A stretch of 64,000 nucleotides of DNA from Geodermatophilus sp. TF02-6 (GCF_003319115.1 NZ_QOHF01000015.1:1-64000), one strand, 5' to 3'; numbered from the stretch's first letter, positions 26,827 through 35,243 are shown. Numbers and translations: made by a program. The notes: generated by a model not told the origin, from the letters alone.

Positions 26827-27699
26827 GTGCCCGAGCTGCCCGAGGTCCAGGCGCTGGTCGCCTTCCTCCAGGAGAACGCCGTCGGGCGGGTCGTGACCCG
26901 CGTCGACCTGGCCGCCGTCCAGGCGGTCAAGACCTTCGACCCGCCGCTGTCGGCGCTGGGTGGGCTGGAGCTCACCGGCGTCACCCGGCACGGCAAGTTC
27001 CTCGACCTCGACGTCTCCGGGTTGCACCTCGTCGTCCACCTGGCCCGGGCCGGCTGGCTGCACTGGCGCACCGGGCTGCCCTCCGCCCCGCCCAAGCCGG
27101 GCAGGGGGCCGCTCGCGCTGCGGGCGCACCTGGCGCCACTGGACGACGACCCGCCCGCTCCGGGCTTCGACCTCACCGAGGCCGGCACCCGCAAGAGCCT
27201 GGCGGTGTACCTGGTGCGCTCACCGGCGGAGGTGCCCGGCATCGCGCGGCTGGGCCCCGACGCGCTCGCGGTCGACCGGGACACCTTCACCCGGCTGCTG
27301 GCCGGGCGGTCCGGCCAGCTCAAGGGGGCGCTGACCGACCAGACGCTGCTCGCCGGCATCGGCAACGCCTACTCCGACGAGATCCTGCACGCCGCGCGGC
27401 TGTCGCCGTTCAAGATGGCCGACAAGCTGACCGACGACGAGGTGGTGCGCCTGTACGACGCGGTGCGGGGCACGCTCACCGACGCCCTCGAGCGCCAGGT
27501 CGGGCAGAAGGCGGCGACGCTCAAGGGCGAGAAGCGCTCGGGGCTGCAGGTGCACGCCCGCACCGGCCTGCCCTGCCCCGTGTGCGGGGACACCGTCCGC
27601 GAGGTCAGCTTCGCCGACACCTCGCTGCAGTACTGCCCCACCTGCCAGACCGGCGGCAGGCCGCTGGCCGACCGCCGGCTGTCCAAGCTGCTGCGCTGA
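26827..27699 (+). CDS. Fpg/Nei-family DNA glycosylase-like protein
   Basis: 290 residues. The mature N-terminus PELPEV supplies the catalytic Pro and Glu. A Lys lies in RHGKFLDLDV, the H2TH region is LTDQTLLAGIGNAYSDEIL near residue 175, and a CPVCG...YCPTC zinc finger is at the end. This is base-excision repair machinery that removes oxidised bases and cleaves the strand. Before YCPTC the residue normally Arg (R258 in E. coli Fpg) appears to be Thr, so DNA contact by the zinc finger may differ. The GTG at 26827 is divergent from the dehydrogenase gene. Confidence 0.88.
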   Translation: MPELPEVQALVAFLQENAVGRVVTRVDLAAVQAVKTFDPPLSALGGLELTGVTRHGKFLDLDVSGLHLVVHLARAGWLHWRTGLPSAPPKPGRGPLALRAHLAPLDDDPPAPGFDLTEAGTRKSLAVYLVRSPAEVPGIARLGPDALAVDRDTFTRLLAGRSGQLKGALTDQTLLAGIGNAYSDEILHAARLSPFKMADKLTDDEVVRLYDAVRGTLTDALERQVGQKAATLKGEKRSGLQVHARTGLPCPVCGDTVREVSFADTSLQYCPTCQTGGRPLADRRLSKLLR

Positions 27700-27710
27700 C
27701 CGTCCCGCGG

Positions 27711-28361
27711 TCACCTCGGGAGCGCGGGACCCGACCGGCCGGTGAACGCGAGGAAGCGCTGCTGCACGGGCGCGTCCTCGGGAGCGGGCAGCGCCGGGCC
27801 GAGCCCACCGGGACGGCGCAGCAGGGGCTCGTTGGCCTCGCCCCACGCGAGCACCGCGGCGGTGAGGTCCTGCGGGAGGACGACGTCCTGGCCGGTGGCG
27901 GTGGCGAGGTCCCAGGTGTGCGCGAGCGTGTCGAACGGGAAACCGGCCAGGAAGGTGGCGAACCGGACCGGCCCGAACGCCCGGGTGGGGATGGTGCGCT
28001 CCAGCGTCTGCGGAGTGAGCAGGGGCCGGGTCCGGCTCCGCGCGGCCGTCCAGGTGTCGACGGGGTCCTCCCCGGCCAGCTCCCGCGCGGGGGGATCGGC
28101 CGGGGTCGGCGGCGGGTCGCCCTGCGCCCAGGCGGCGAGCAGGCGCTGCCCCCACACGAGGTGACCGAGCACGTCGGCCGCCGTCCAGCCCGGGCACGGC
28201 GACGGGTCGGTCCACCGGCCCGGGGCGACTGCGGCGACCACCGCGTCGATCGTGGCGCCGGCTTCGTCGAAGGCGGCCAGCGCCGCGTCGGGGGTCACCG
28301 CCCGCAGGTCGGCCGGTCCGCCGGGCGGGCGCGCTGCGGCGGACGGAGAGACGTCGGTCAT
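27711..28361 (-). CDS. TIGR03086-type DinB-like metal-binding protein
   Basis: A 216-residue member of the mycothiol-dependent maleylpyruvate isomerase-like/DinB superfamily. WTDPSPCPGWTAADVLGHLV near residue 50 is the family block with the first metal His. FPFDTLAHTWDLATATGQ near 150 holds the second. No substrate is known for this subfamily. It lies downstream of, and colinear with, the ArsR and SRPBCC genes (gap 79 bp) and is possibly in the same operon. Confidence 0.82.
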   Translation of the reverse strand: MTDVSPSAAARPPGGPADLRAVTPDAALAAFDEAGATIDAVVAAVAPGRWTDPSPCPGWTAADVLGHLVWGQRLLAAWAQGDPPPTPADPPARELAGEDPVDTWTAARSRTRPLLTPQTLERTIPTRAFGPVRFATFLAGFPFDTLAHTWDLATATGQDVVLPQDLTAAVLAWGEANEPLLRRPGGLGPALPAPEDAPVQQRFLAFTGRSGPALPR

Positions 28362-28440
28362 GGCCGCTCCCGCGGGTGCCGGGCCAGGGGGGTCCGGGAT
28401 CGTGCCGAGCGGAACGGCACCCGGGTCATCGGGCTGTCCA

Positions 28441-29244
28441 TCACGTTCCGCTGACCGTGCTCGCGGTCGGCTCGGCGGACCGCTCCCGCAACCAGGTCGT
28501 CCACCGTGGCTCGTCGTGCTGCGCGATCGTGGATGCCTCGGGGCCGTGGACGTAGAGCCACACCGAGACGCTGATCTGATCACCGGTGCCCTCCGCGGCG
28601 AGGAACGCCGTGCCCGGGGCGGGCTCGTCGAGCAGCAGGTGGAGCCGGCTCCCGGGAACGACGTCGCTGACGGTCCCACCGAGCGGCGGGCTGCCCGGCC
28701 CGCCGTGGACCCGCTCGCCGGGCTGCGGGGACTCCGGCAGGGCCAGGGCACGGAGGAGCCCGGTCCAGGCGTCCTGCCGCGGGCCGGCCCACGTCGCCGT
28801 GGGCAGCAGCGGCGTGCCCGTCTGACCGGGGAAGTGCTGCTGGTGCAACTGGAGGTTGCGCAGGAACAACCGCCAGCCCTCGGTCATGGCGTCGTACTGG
28901 TCGTCCCACGGACCGCCGTCGCCGAAGCCGGAGTTGACCAAGCGGACGACGCACGAGCCGCCGTCCCGCGCCTCGACCAACCACTCGAACGCCAACCCCG
29001 GCACGCCCTCGCCGTCGTCGAAGACGACACGGTGCGGCGGATCCCACTCGGCCACCCGGCCCTCGACCCGCATCTCGTCCCCGGGCCCGAACCTCGACAC
29101 GCAGACGCCGCCAGCCCGCGGTTCGACGGTGGTCGGCACGTACCAGGAGGTGATGCCGGGGCCGGACGCGATCGCCTCCCACACCTGCTCGGGGGTGCCG
29201 GTGACCACGACCGACAGGTCGATCGTGCGCCGCTGCTCGCTCAT
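28441..29244 (-). CDS. SRPBCC/AHSA1-type protein
   Basis: 267 residues, longer than a single START/AHSA1 domain. The N-terminal domain (TIDLSVVVTGTPEQVWEAIA to RLVNSGFGD) has the helix-grip pattern. The C-terminal part (TWAGPRQDAWTGLLRALALP onward) looks like a second, weaker copy. The ATG at 29244 overlaps the ArsR stop (29241-29244). Pairs of ArsR-type regulator plus AHSA1-domain protein are common in Actinomycetes; ligand and role are unknown. Confidence 0.8.
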   Translation of the reverse strand: MSEQRRTIDLSVVVTGTPEQVWEAIASGPGITSWYVPTTVEPRAGGVCVSRFGPGDEMRVEGRVAEWDPPHRVVFDDGEGVPGLAFEWLVEARDGGSCVVRLVNSGFGDGGPWDDQYDAMTEGWRLFLRNLQLHQQHFPGQTGTPLLPTATWAGPRQDAWTGLLRALALPESPQPGERVHGGPGSPPLGGTVSDVVPGSRLHLLLDEPAPGTAFLAAEGTGDQISVSVWLYVHGPEASTIAQHDEPRWTTWLRERSAEPTASTVSGT

Positions 29245-29846
29245 CCGCCCTCCTCGTGGGTCTCGCCGGACCGCGCCGGCCTCGGGTGCGCCGCCACGAC
29301 CAGCCGGTACCAGCGACCCGCCGGCGCCGCCTCGTCGTGGTAGCGGCCGGCCAGCGCCGTCACGGCTTCGGCGAGGCCGGCCGTGAAGGCCGCGCGGTCG
29401 GCGGGGGTCGCGAACCTGATCTCGGTGTCGATGGCCAGCGTCGGCAGCGTGCGGCCGGTCGCCGCCGCTCGCCGGCTCTGCGCCGCGACCTCGCGGACGA
29501 GTCGGGCCGCGAGCGCCACGAGGTAGCCGGCCGACAACCGGTCGGTACGCCGCGGATCGGCGGCGACGGCGCCGACCGCGCCGGGTGAGACCACGTACGC
29601 CGCGGCGCTCGCGCGGAGCACTCGCTCGGTCAGCCCGCGCCGCGGCCGCTCCTCCACCAGCTCGACCAGGCCGTGCGCCTCCAGCGCCCGCAGGTGGTAG
29701 TTGACCCGCTGCCGCGGCAACTCCAGCGCCGCCGCCACCGTCGAGGCCGACCCCGGCTCGCTGAGCGCCGCCAGCACCTGCGCGCGGGTCTGGTCCAGCA
29801 GGGCGATCGCCGCCTGCGGATCCTCGACGACCTCGACCTCCCGCAC
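29241..29846 (-). CDS. ArsR-like winged-helix regulator
   Basis: A 201-residue protein. The N-terminal winged helix (DQTRAQVLAALSEPGSASTV, then LPRQRVNYHLRALEAHGLVE) is followed by about 120 residues without a recognised domain, probably for effector or dimer contacts. No metal-binding Cys cluster is present, so it is not a classic metal sensor. A symmetric operator overlaps its own promoter at 29861-29882, which points to autorepression. The start is GTG 29846, 6 bp after a -10 element. Confidence 0.85.
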   Translation of the reverse strand: MREVEVVEDPQAAIALLDQTRAQVLAALSEPGSASTVAAALELPRQRVNYHLRALEAHGLVELVEERPRRGLTERVLRASAAAYVVSPGAVGAVAADPRRTDRLSAGYLVALAARLVREVAAQSRRAAATGRTLPTLAIDTEIRFATPADRAAFTAGLAEAVTALAGRYHDEAAPAGRWYRLVVAAHPRPARSGETHEEGG

Positions 29847-29852
29847 CCGCCC

Positions 29853-29882
29853 AGTGTCGAATTGACAGGAATTGTTGTCAAT
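29853..29882 (-). promoter_or_regulatory. Promoter and overlapping operator of the ArsR operon
   Basis: On the minus strand, TTGACA (29881-29876), a 17-bp spacer and GACACT (29858-29853) form a near-consensus promoter. Six bases later comes the GTG, so the transcript should be leaderless. ATTGACA (29861-29867) and TGTCAAT (29876-29882) form an inverted repeat with an 8-bp spacer that covers the -35 and the spacer. Binding of the regulator here would block RNA polymerase. Confidence 0.75.
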
Positions 29883-29983
29883 AGCCGGTGCGGGTTCGCG
29901 GCAACCGCGCCCGCCACGGAGTCGGAGGCGTGGTCAGGAGGCCCGGCGCGTCGCGGACAGGGCCGAGGTCCAAGGCCGCGGTA

Positions 29984-31213
29984 CTAGTCGTCCTGGCGGC
30001 GGGCGGTCAGCCAGGAGGCGGCTCGCGCGACCACGGAGCTGTTCACCCCGGCGTCGTCCTGCTCGCCCGGCACGTCGGCGAGCGAGCCGACCGCCGTCCA
30101 CCAGTCGGTCAGCGGCGGGGGCGCCAGGACGTCGACCCGCTCACCCGGGCGCGGCACGGCCACCCGCACGTCCGACCGCTGGGCCGCGGCGCACAGCCGT
30201 AGCACCGGCTCGGCCCAGCGGTGGAAGGCCAGGTTGAACGTCGCCCAGTGCACGGGCACCAGCAGGCCGCCGCCGAGGTCGCCGTGGGCGCGCACGGCCT
30301 CCTCCGGATCCATGTGGATGTGCGCCCACGCGGGGTTGTAGGCGCCGATCGGCAGGAGGGTCAGGTCGAACGGACCCAGCAGCGCGCCGATGCCGGCGAA
30401 GGCCGGGGTGTAGCCGGTGTCGCCACCGAAGAAGACCCGGTGCTGCGGGCCGGCGACGACCCAGGAGGCCCACAGCGTGGTGTCGCGGGTGAGGAACCGC
30501 CCGGAGAAGTGCCGCGCCTCGGTGCAGGTGATCGTCAGCCCGGCGACGCTGGTCGCGCCGTCCCAGTCCAGTTCGACGATCCGCTCATCGGGTACGCCCC
30601 AGCCGCGCAGGTGCGCCCCGAGGCCCAGGGGCACGACGAACTGCGCGGTCTGCGTGCGCACCAGCCCGCGCACCGTGGGCAGGTCGAGGTGGTCGTAGTG
30701 GTCGTGCGACACGAGGACGGCGTCCACCGGGGGCAGCTGGTCCAGCGGCAGGGGCACCGGGTGCAGCCGGGTCGGGCCGATCAGCGGGGACGGCGAGACC
30801 CGCTCTCCCCACACCGGGTCGACGAGCACCCGGCGCCCGTCGACCTCGATCAGCGCGCTGGAGTGGCCGAACCAGGTGACCGCCAGCTCGCCCGCCTGCG
30901 CCGACAGCTCCGGCCGGGCCAGCGGTACCGGGGAGGCCGGGCGGCCGGAGTGGCGCTCCTCGTGCATCTGGCGGAGCAGCCCGCGCTGGGCACTGGCCGA
31001 GGGCAGCGCCGGTGTGGCCAGGCGGTTGTGGAACCGGCCCTCGGAGAACTGCGGGGAGCCGGCGGCGTACGGGCGCACCTGTCGCCGGCTGGCACCCAGC
31101 GCGGTGGGCAGCCCCCAGGCGGCGCGGACCACCCAGGTGGCGGGCCCGGCGAGGGTGGCGGCGAGGGCGAGCGCGGCGCGGCGGGACGCAGGGGAGGGCA
31201 CGACCGCCAGCAT
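29984..31213 (-). CDS. MBL-fold metallo-hydrolase, NAPE-PLD-like
   Basis: 409 residues. The first 35 residues are hydrophobic and may anchor or export the protein. In the core, GELAVTWFGHSSALIEVDG starts the metallo-beta-lactamase fold, SHDHYDHLDLPT near residue 164 is the HxHxDH metal site, FFGGDTGYTP holds the bridging Asp, and LLVPVHWATFNLA the last His. This pattern (UlaG/NAPE-PLD group) suggests a phosphodiesterase, perhaps on lipids. The ATG at 31213 faces a MarR regulator 132 bp away, which could control it. Confidence 0.83.
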   Translation of the reverse strand: MLAVVPSPASRRAALALAATLAGPATWVVRAAWGLPTALGASRRQVRPYAAGSPQFSEGRFHNRLATPALPSASAQRGLLRQMHEERHSGRPASPVPLARPELSAQAGELAVTWFGHSSALIEVDGRRVLVDPVWGERVSPSPLIGPTRLHPVPLPLDQLPPVDAVLVSHDHYDHLDLPTVRGLVRTQTAQFVVPLGLGAHLRGWGVPDERIVELDWDGATSVAGLTITCTEARHFSGRFLTRDTTLWASWVVAGPQHRVFFGGDTGYTPAFAGIGALLGPFDLTLLPIGAYNPAWAHIHMDPEEAVRAHGDLGGGLLVPVHWATFNLAFHRWAEPVLRLCAAAQRSDVRVAVPRPGERVDVLAPPPLTDWWTAVGSLADVPGEQDDAGVNSSVVARAASWLTARRQDD

Positions 31214-31345
31214 CCCAGCCGTCGGGACCGGACGGCGCCGAACCCGGGAGGGGTCGACGTCCTGCGCCGGGTCGGGGAAGTCTGCCCACCCGCGCCGGAC
31301 TGGCCGAAGCCAACTGTTGCTGTCCTGTAATGAGAGGGTACTCCC

Positions 31346-31900
31346 GTGACCGGCGACGACGTGCTGCTCGCGCTCACCCGCGCGGTCGTGGGTCTGTCGA
31401 CCCGCGCGGCCGGGCAGGTGGGCGGCATCTCGGTCCACCAGTTGCCCGCGCTGACCGTGCTGTGCGAGCAGGAGGGGACCGAGCTCGCCGAGCTGGCCCG
31501 CGCCCTCGGGATCACCGTCTCGACGGCCAGCCGGCTGGTCGACCGGCTGGTCGCCGCCGGGCTGGCCGACCGGCAGCACTCGCCGCGGACCCGCCGGGAG
31601 GTCGTCCTGCAGCCCACGGCGGCCGGTCGGGCCGTGCTGGAGCGCTACGACGCGCTGCGGCTCACCGCGCTCCGGGCGGCGCTGGAGGCCCTCCCCGCCG
31701 CTCGCCGCGACACGGTGCTCGCTGCGCTGGACGAGTACGGGACGGCGCTGCGGACACCGCCGGCGCCGCGCCCGGCCGAGCCGGAGGGCGGCGACCCGGC
31801 GTGCTGGCTGCACCGGGTCTGCCCGGCGTGCGGCCGGCTGGCCGACGAGGACCCGCCCACCCGGTGCGCCGCCTGCGGGGAGCCACTGCCCGAGGAGTGA
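31346..31900 (+). CDS. MarR-family regulator with C-terminal zinc ribbon
   Basis: 184 residues. The MarR winged helix is clear: ISVHQLPALTVLCEQEGTEL, TVSTASRLVDRLVAAGLADR and the wing SPRTRREVVLQPT. Unusually, a Pro-rich linker leads to a C-terminal CPACG-x13-CAACG ribbon (residues about 159-180), which should bind zinc. The GTG at 31346 is used. It is divergent from the MBL hydrolase. The ribbon may sense metal or redox state, but no function is established. Confidence 0.83.
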   Translation: MTGDDVLLALTRAVVGLSTRAAGQVGGISVHQLPALTVLCEQEGTELAELARALGITVSTASRLVDRLVAAGLADRQHSPRTRREVVLQPTAAGRAVLERYDALRLTALRAALEALPAARRDTVLAALDEYGTALRTPPAPRPAEPEGGDPACWLHRVCPACGRLADEDPPTRCAACGEPLPEE

Positions 31901-31989
31901 GCGCCCGGTCCGAGCGTGGCCCCTCGGGCGGCCTCCCTGCAGGGCCCGAGACGGGACCGGTGGTGCCCTGGAGGGGGCCTCTCAGCCAC

Positions 31990-32032
31990 CGTCGAGGCGC
32001 GCGTCCCCGCTCCGGGGGCGCGTGCCTCGACG
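31990..32032. terminator. GC-rich hairpin after the marR gene
   Basis: CGTCGAGGCGCGCGTCCCC pairs with GGGGCGCGTGCCTCGACG with one bulge or mismatch, giving a strong stem of about 18 bp. It lies 90 bp after the marR stop and just before a much longer palindrome. No T-run follows, as is usual in Actinomycetes. The terminator role is inferred. Confidence 0.6.
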
Positions 32033-32052
32033 GGTGTCGGGGGTGCCGTCTG

Positions 32053-32142
32053 CGGATGATCAGCTCAGCTGATCGTCCGGCGTCCTGGCTCGGTGTCGAC
32101 GGTGAGCCAGGACGCCGGACCGTGAGCTGAGCTGATCATCCG
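32053..32142. repeat. Long palindrome, family B copy 1
   Basis: Arms of 39 bp with only three mismatches, beginning CGGATGATCAGCTCAGCT and ending inward at CCTGGCTC, surround a 12-bp centre containing GTCGAC. The element lies between the convergent marR and small-membrane-protein genes. A second copy with the same GGATGATCAGCT ends and CCTGGCTC/GAGCCAGG centre is at 54158-54248. Confidence 0.87.
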
Positions 32143-32187
32143 CGAACGGCCGGGCGGATCGGCCGCGAGCGAGCTGGTCGCCGGCGG

Positions 32188-32421
32188 TCAGGCGGCCCGG
32201 GCGGGGGCGGCCTCCGGCGTCAGGACGGCGTCGACGGGTGCGGGGGCTGCCACGACCGGGACGGCGCGGTGCATGCGGCGGTGGCGGACGGCCCAGCGGC
32301 TGACCAGGCCGGTGAGGACGACCAGCCCGGCGACGAGCTGCTCGCCGGGCGCGGTGACCGCGACGGCGAGCGCCGCGGCGTAGACCGCCGTGAGCAGCAC
32401 GGCGGGGACGGACAGGTGCAC
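32188..32421 (-). CDS. Small membrane protein (77 aa), unknown function
   Basis: Two hydrophobic segments (VPAVLLTAVYAAALAVAV and LVAGLVVLTGLVSRWAV) followed by a basic stretch RHRRMHR and an Ala/Pro-rich tail. The ATG at 32421 follows GAGGAG. It lies about 100 bp downstream of the Mn-catalase gene on the same strand and may be cotranscribed. No family is recognised. Confidence 0.6.
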   Translation of the reverse strand: MHLSVPAVLLTAVYAAALAVAVTAPGEQLVAGLVVLTGLVSRWAVRHRRMHRAVPVVAAPAPVDAVLTPEAAPARAA

Positions 32422-32521
32422 GGTGGGCTCCTCGGGCAGAGGGCGTCCCGCCGGTCGGCGGCCGGGTCGGGTGCGGACCGGGCCGCCGGCGCGGCGACGG
32501 CGCAGGACGGGCTGGACCGGC

Positions 32522-33382
32522 TCAGGTGAGCAGGTCCTTGGCCTTCTGCAGGAACGACTGCCCCGGCTGCTGCGGGGTCCCGAACAGCCGCGGGTCGCCG
32601 GGCGGCAGGATCGGCGCGTCGGCGGTCGCCTCGATCGGCTGCGCCGTGAACTGGGCGCGACCGTCGACCGCCGGCCCCGAGGCCCACCGGCCGGCCGTCG
32701 CCTCGGGGCCGTCGGAGGCGTCGATGAAGGCGTAGCCGAAGTTGTCGGGCTCCTCCTCCAGCGGGAACGCCTCGGGCACCGGGATGCCCTCGAGGCCGTC
32801 GGCCTTGAGCTCCTCGGCCGCGGCGAGCCACTGCATCTGGTGCATGTGGTCGCGAGCGATGAGGAACTTGAACATCTCGTGCACGCCGGGGTCGTCGGTC
32901 ATGTTGTAGAGGCGGCACACCTGCAGCCGGCCCATCATCTCGGCGGTGGCGTTGTACTGGAAGTCGGCCAGCAGGTTGCCGCTCGCGGTGACGTACCCGC
33001 CGCTCCACGGCACGCCCATGCTGTCCTTGTAGTAGGCGCCGCCGCCGTTGACGATCGCGTGCTGCGGGTTGGTCTGCCCGTACGCGGCGGCGGCCTCGTT
33101 GGTGCGGTCGGCGGAGTCCGGCTTGAGCGGCTGGTGGTCGAGCAGCCGGTCGATCATCGTCACGATCATCTCGACGTGGGCCAGCTCCTCGGTGCCGATG
33201 GCGAGGAGCATGTCCTTGTACTTGCCGGGCAGCCGGCAGTTCCAGCCCTGCAGCAGGTACTGGGTGGCGACCGTCATCTCGCCCCACTGGCCGCCGAGGA
33301 TCTCCTGCATCCGGCGGGCGAACGTGGCGTCCGGGCCGTCGGGCTTGGCCTCGTACTGCAGGGCGTGGGTGTGGGTGAACAC
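32522..33382 (-). CDS. Manganese catalase
   Basis: A 286-residue ferritin-like dimanganese catalase. Expected metal ligands are in GEMTVATQYLLQGW near residue 34, IGTEELAHVEMI near 66, EMMGRLQVCRLYN near 150 and IARDHMHQMQW near 180. It would dismutate hydrogen peroxide without haem. The C-terminal tail (PPGDPRLFGTPQQPGQSFLQ) is typical of the family. The GTG at 33382, with GAGGAGAA upstream, fixes the N-terminus as FTHTHALQYEAKP. Confidence 0.92.
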   Translation of the reverse strand: MFTHTHALQYEAKPDGPDATFARRMQEILGGQWGEMTVATQYLLQGWNCRLPGKYKDMLLAIGTEELAHVEMIVTMIDRLLDHQPLKPDSADRTNEAAAAYGQTNPQHAIVNGGGAYYKDSMGVPWSGGYVTASGNLLADFQYNATAEMMGRLQVCRLYNMTDDPGVHEMFKFLIARDHMHQMQWLAAAEELKADGLEGIPVPEAFPLEEEPDNFGYAFIDASDGPEATAGRWASGPAVDGRAQFTAQPIEATADAPILPPGDPRLFGTPQQPGQSFLQKAKDLLT

Positions 33383-33544
33383 GGGTTCTCCTCGCGTCGT
33401 CGTGAGCACCGCCGGTGCGGTGACACGAGGGGGATGCCCGGTGCTGGTGGCCCGCCCGTGCCGAGCCCTGGCCCGCCCGTGCCAACCTGCGCGTCGCCCC
33501 CTGCAGGGCCTCCCCGAGGGCGGCCCCCTCCCGGGTACCACCCC

Positions 33545-33616
33545 GAGCTCGCGAGGGGTGGGGAGGAGGGGGTCCTTCTGCCGAGCCTGCGAGGGGTGAG
33601 GGGGACGGGGTCCTCC
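33545..33616. repeat. Dispersed G-rich 34-bp repeat, copies 2 and 3 in tandem
   Basis: Two copies lie head to tail: 33545-33577 (GAGCTCGCGAGGGG ... GGGGTCCTT) and 33583-33616 (GAGCCTGCGAGGGG ... GACGGGGTCCTCC). They lie 24 bp after the end of the histidine-kinase gene. Just upstream, at 33501-33510, is CTGCAGGGCC, another motif repeated at 31937 and 37815. The 258-bp gap between the catalase and kinase genes holds no gene that I can support. Confidence 0.75.
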
Positions 33617-33640
33617 CACCTGCACGGGGGCCAGGGTCCT

Positions 33641-34375
33641 TCACCGGTCGGGCAGCTGCACGGTGAGGGTCAGCGCGTCGCCGTCGCGGTTCCACACGAC
33701 CTGGCCGCCGAGCTCGCGGGTCTGCCGCTGCACCGACCACAGGCCCAGCCCGGTCAGGTCCGGCGGCGGGACCTCGGTGCGCAGGTGCCCGACCAGCCGC
33801 TCCGGACGGACGACGGCCTGGGTCAGGGCGAGGTCGACCCAGCCCGCCCGGCAGGTCGCGGCCAGCCGCACCGCGGCGCCCTCCCCGTGCCGGTGGGCGT
33901 TCTCCAGCAGGTTGGTGAGGATCCGCTGCACCCGGGCGTCGGCCACCGAGACCTCCTCCGCGCCCCCGCCGAGCTCGACGGTGAGCTGGGCGGCCGGCAG
34001 CCCGGAGGCGGCCACGGACGCGCGGACGACGTCCCCGAGCCGGCGGGTGCCGGGCGCGCGCGGCGCGGCCCCGCCGGTGGCGGCCGCCGTCCGCAGCATC
34101 GAGGACAGGTGGGCGGTCTGCGCGCGGGCCAGCGCCAGCACCTCGCCCGGGTCCGGCGCCGGCCCGCCCGGTGGGTCCCCCAACCGGCCCAGCGACCCCA
34201 GCAGCGCCTCCAGCGAGGCCAGCGGCGTGCACATGTCGTGGCACAGCGCCTGCACCAGCGCCTCGGGCGGGGTGGGGACGTCGGACCCCGCGGACCGCGG
34301 GCGGCCCCGCAGCAGGCGGCGCAGGCCGGGCAGCAACCCGGGCGACGGGATCGGGGGGTTGGCGACGAGGGTCAT
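33641..34375 (-). CDS. Soluble histidine kinase without a sensor domain
   Basis: 244 residues. HisKA begins ALVQALCHDMCTPLASLEAL with the phospho-acceptor His near residue 46. The ATPase part has RILTNLLENAHRHGEGAAV (N box) near 158 and DLTGLGLWSVQRQT (G box) near 210. There is no membrane segment or input domain; only about 37 residues precede the His region, so it must receive its signal from a partner or from the cytoplasm. It is divergent (58 bp) from a LuxR-type response regulator, its probable partner. Confidence 0.82.
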   Translation of the reverse strand: MTLVANPPIPSPGLLPGLRRLLRGRPRSAGSDVPTPPEALVQALCHDMCTPLASLEALLGSLGRLGDPPGGPAPDPGEVLALARAQTAHLSSMLRTAAATGGAAPRAPGTRRLGDVVRASVAASGLPAAQLTVELGGGAEEVSVADARVQRILTNLLENAHRHGEGAAVRLAATCRAGWVDLALTQAVVRPERLVGHLRTEVPPPDLTGLGLWSVQRQTRELGGQVVWNRDGDALTLTVQLPDR

Positions 34376-34433
34376 GGGCACCTCCGGAGTGCGTCCGGTC
34401 AGCAGCGCCGGCGCGGCCGACCGCCGGGGAGAG

Positions 34434-35126
34434 ATGGAGTTGACCGACGCCGGTGCTGAGCGCCGTCCCTCGGTCGACGTGGTGCTGGTCGACGACCACC
34501 CGTTGTTCAGCCGGGGGCTGGCTCTGCTGCTGCCCCGCGTCAGTGACGGGCGGGTGAGGGTCGTGGGGACGACGGACGACGCCTCCGCGGCGGCCGCGCT
34601 GGTCCGCCGGCACCACGCCGACGTCGCCGTCGTCGACCTGCACATGCCGCCGCCGGGCGGGACGCGGGCGATCGCCGCCATCCGCCGCGCGGACCCGGTG
34701 GTGCGGGTCGTGGCGCTGTCGGGGCTGCCCGAGGCCGACGCCGCGTTCGAGGCGCTGCGGGCGGGCGCGGCGGCCTTCCTGCCCAAGACCGCCGACCCCG
34801 AGGCGCTGGTGCGCCCGCTGCTGGCCGTGCTCGACGGGTGGTCGGTGCTGCCGGAGGACCTGCTGCGCCAGTTGCTCGCGGACGCCGCGCCGACCGGGGA
34901 GCTGGGCGTCGCCGAGCGGCTGACCGCCGACGAGCGCCGGCTGTGGCGGCTGGTGGCCGAGGGCGCGAGCACCGTGGAGATCGCCACCGCGCTGCACGTG
35001 TCGGAGCGGACCGCCAAGCGGCTGGTCGCCGCCCTGCTGCGCACCCTCGGGGTGACCACCCGGGTGGAAGCCGCCGCGCTCGCCGGCCGCGTGAACCTGG
35101 GCCGGACCCCGCTCTCGCAGGGGTGA
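34434..35126 (+). CDS. LuxR-type response regulator
   Basis: A 230-residue NarL-type regulator. The receiver has acidic pair DD in VVLVDDHPLFSRG near residue 20, the phospho-acceptor Asp in VAVVDLHMPPPGG near 67, and Lys in AAFLPKTADPEAL near 115. The output domain (LTADERRLWRLVAEGASTVE, then ALHVSERTAKRLVAALL) is a LuxR helix-turn-helix. The ATG at 34434 faces the histidine kinase across a 58-bp gap, so both may share a regulated promoter. Confidence 0.88.
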   Translation: MELTDAGAERRPSVDVVLVDDHPLFSRGLALLLPRVSDGRVRVVGTTDDASAAAALVRRHHADVAVVDLHMPPPGGTRAIAAIRRADPVVRVVALSGLPEADAAFEALRAGAAAFLPKTADPEALVRPLLAVLDGWSVLPEDLLRQLLADAAPTGELGVAERLTADERRLWRLVAEGASTVEIATALHVSERTAKRLVAALLRTLGVTTRVEAAALAGRVNLGRTPLSQG

Positions 35127-35243
35127 GCCGCGCTCCGACGCGGGCTCGCAGGTCATCGCCGTTCCGGTACCCGCGACGGTCGCCGGCCAGTCGCGGACCG
35201 GGTCGCCGCAGTGAGCCGCGTCACCCGCGGACGGCGGCGGTCC

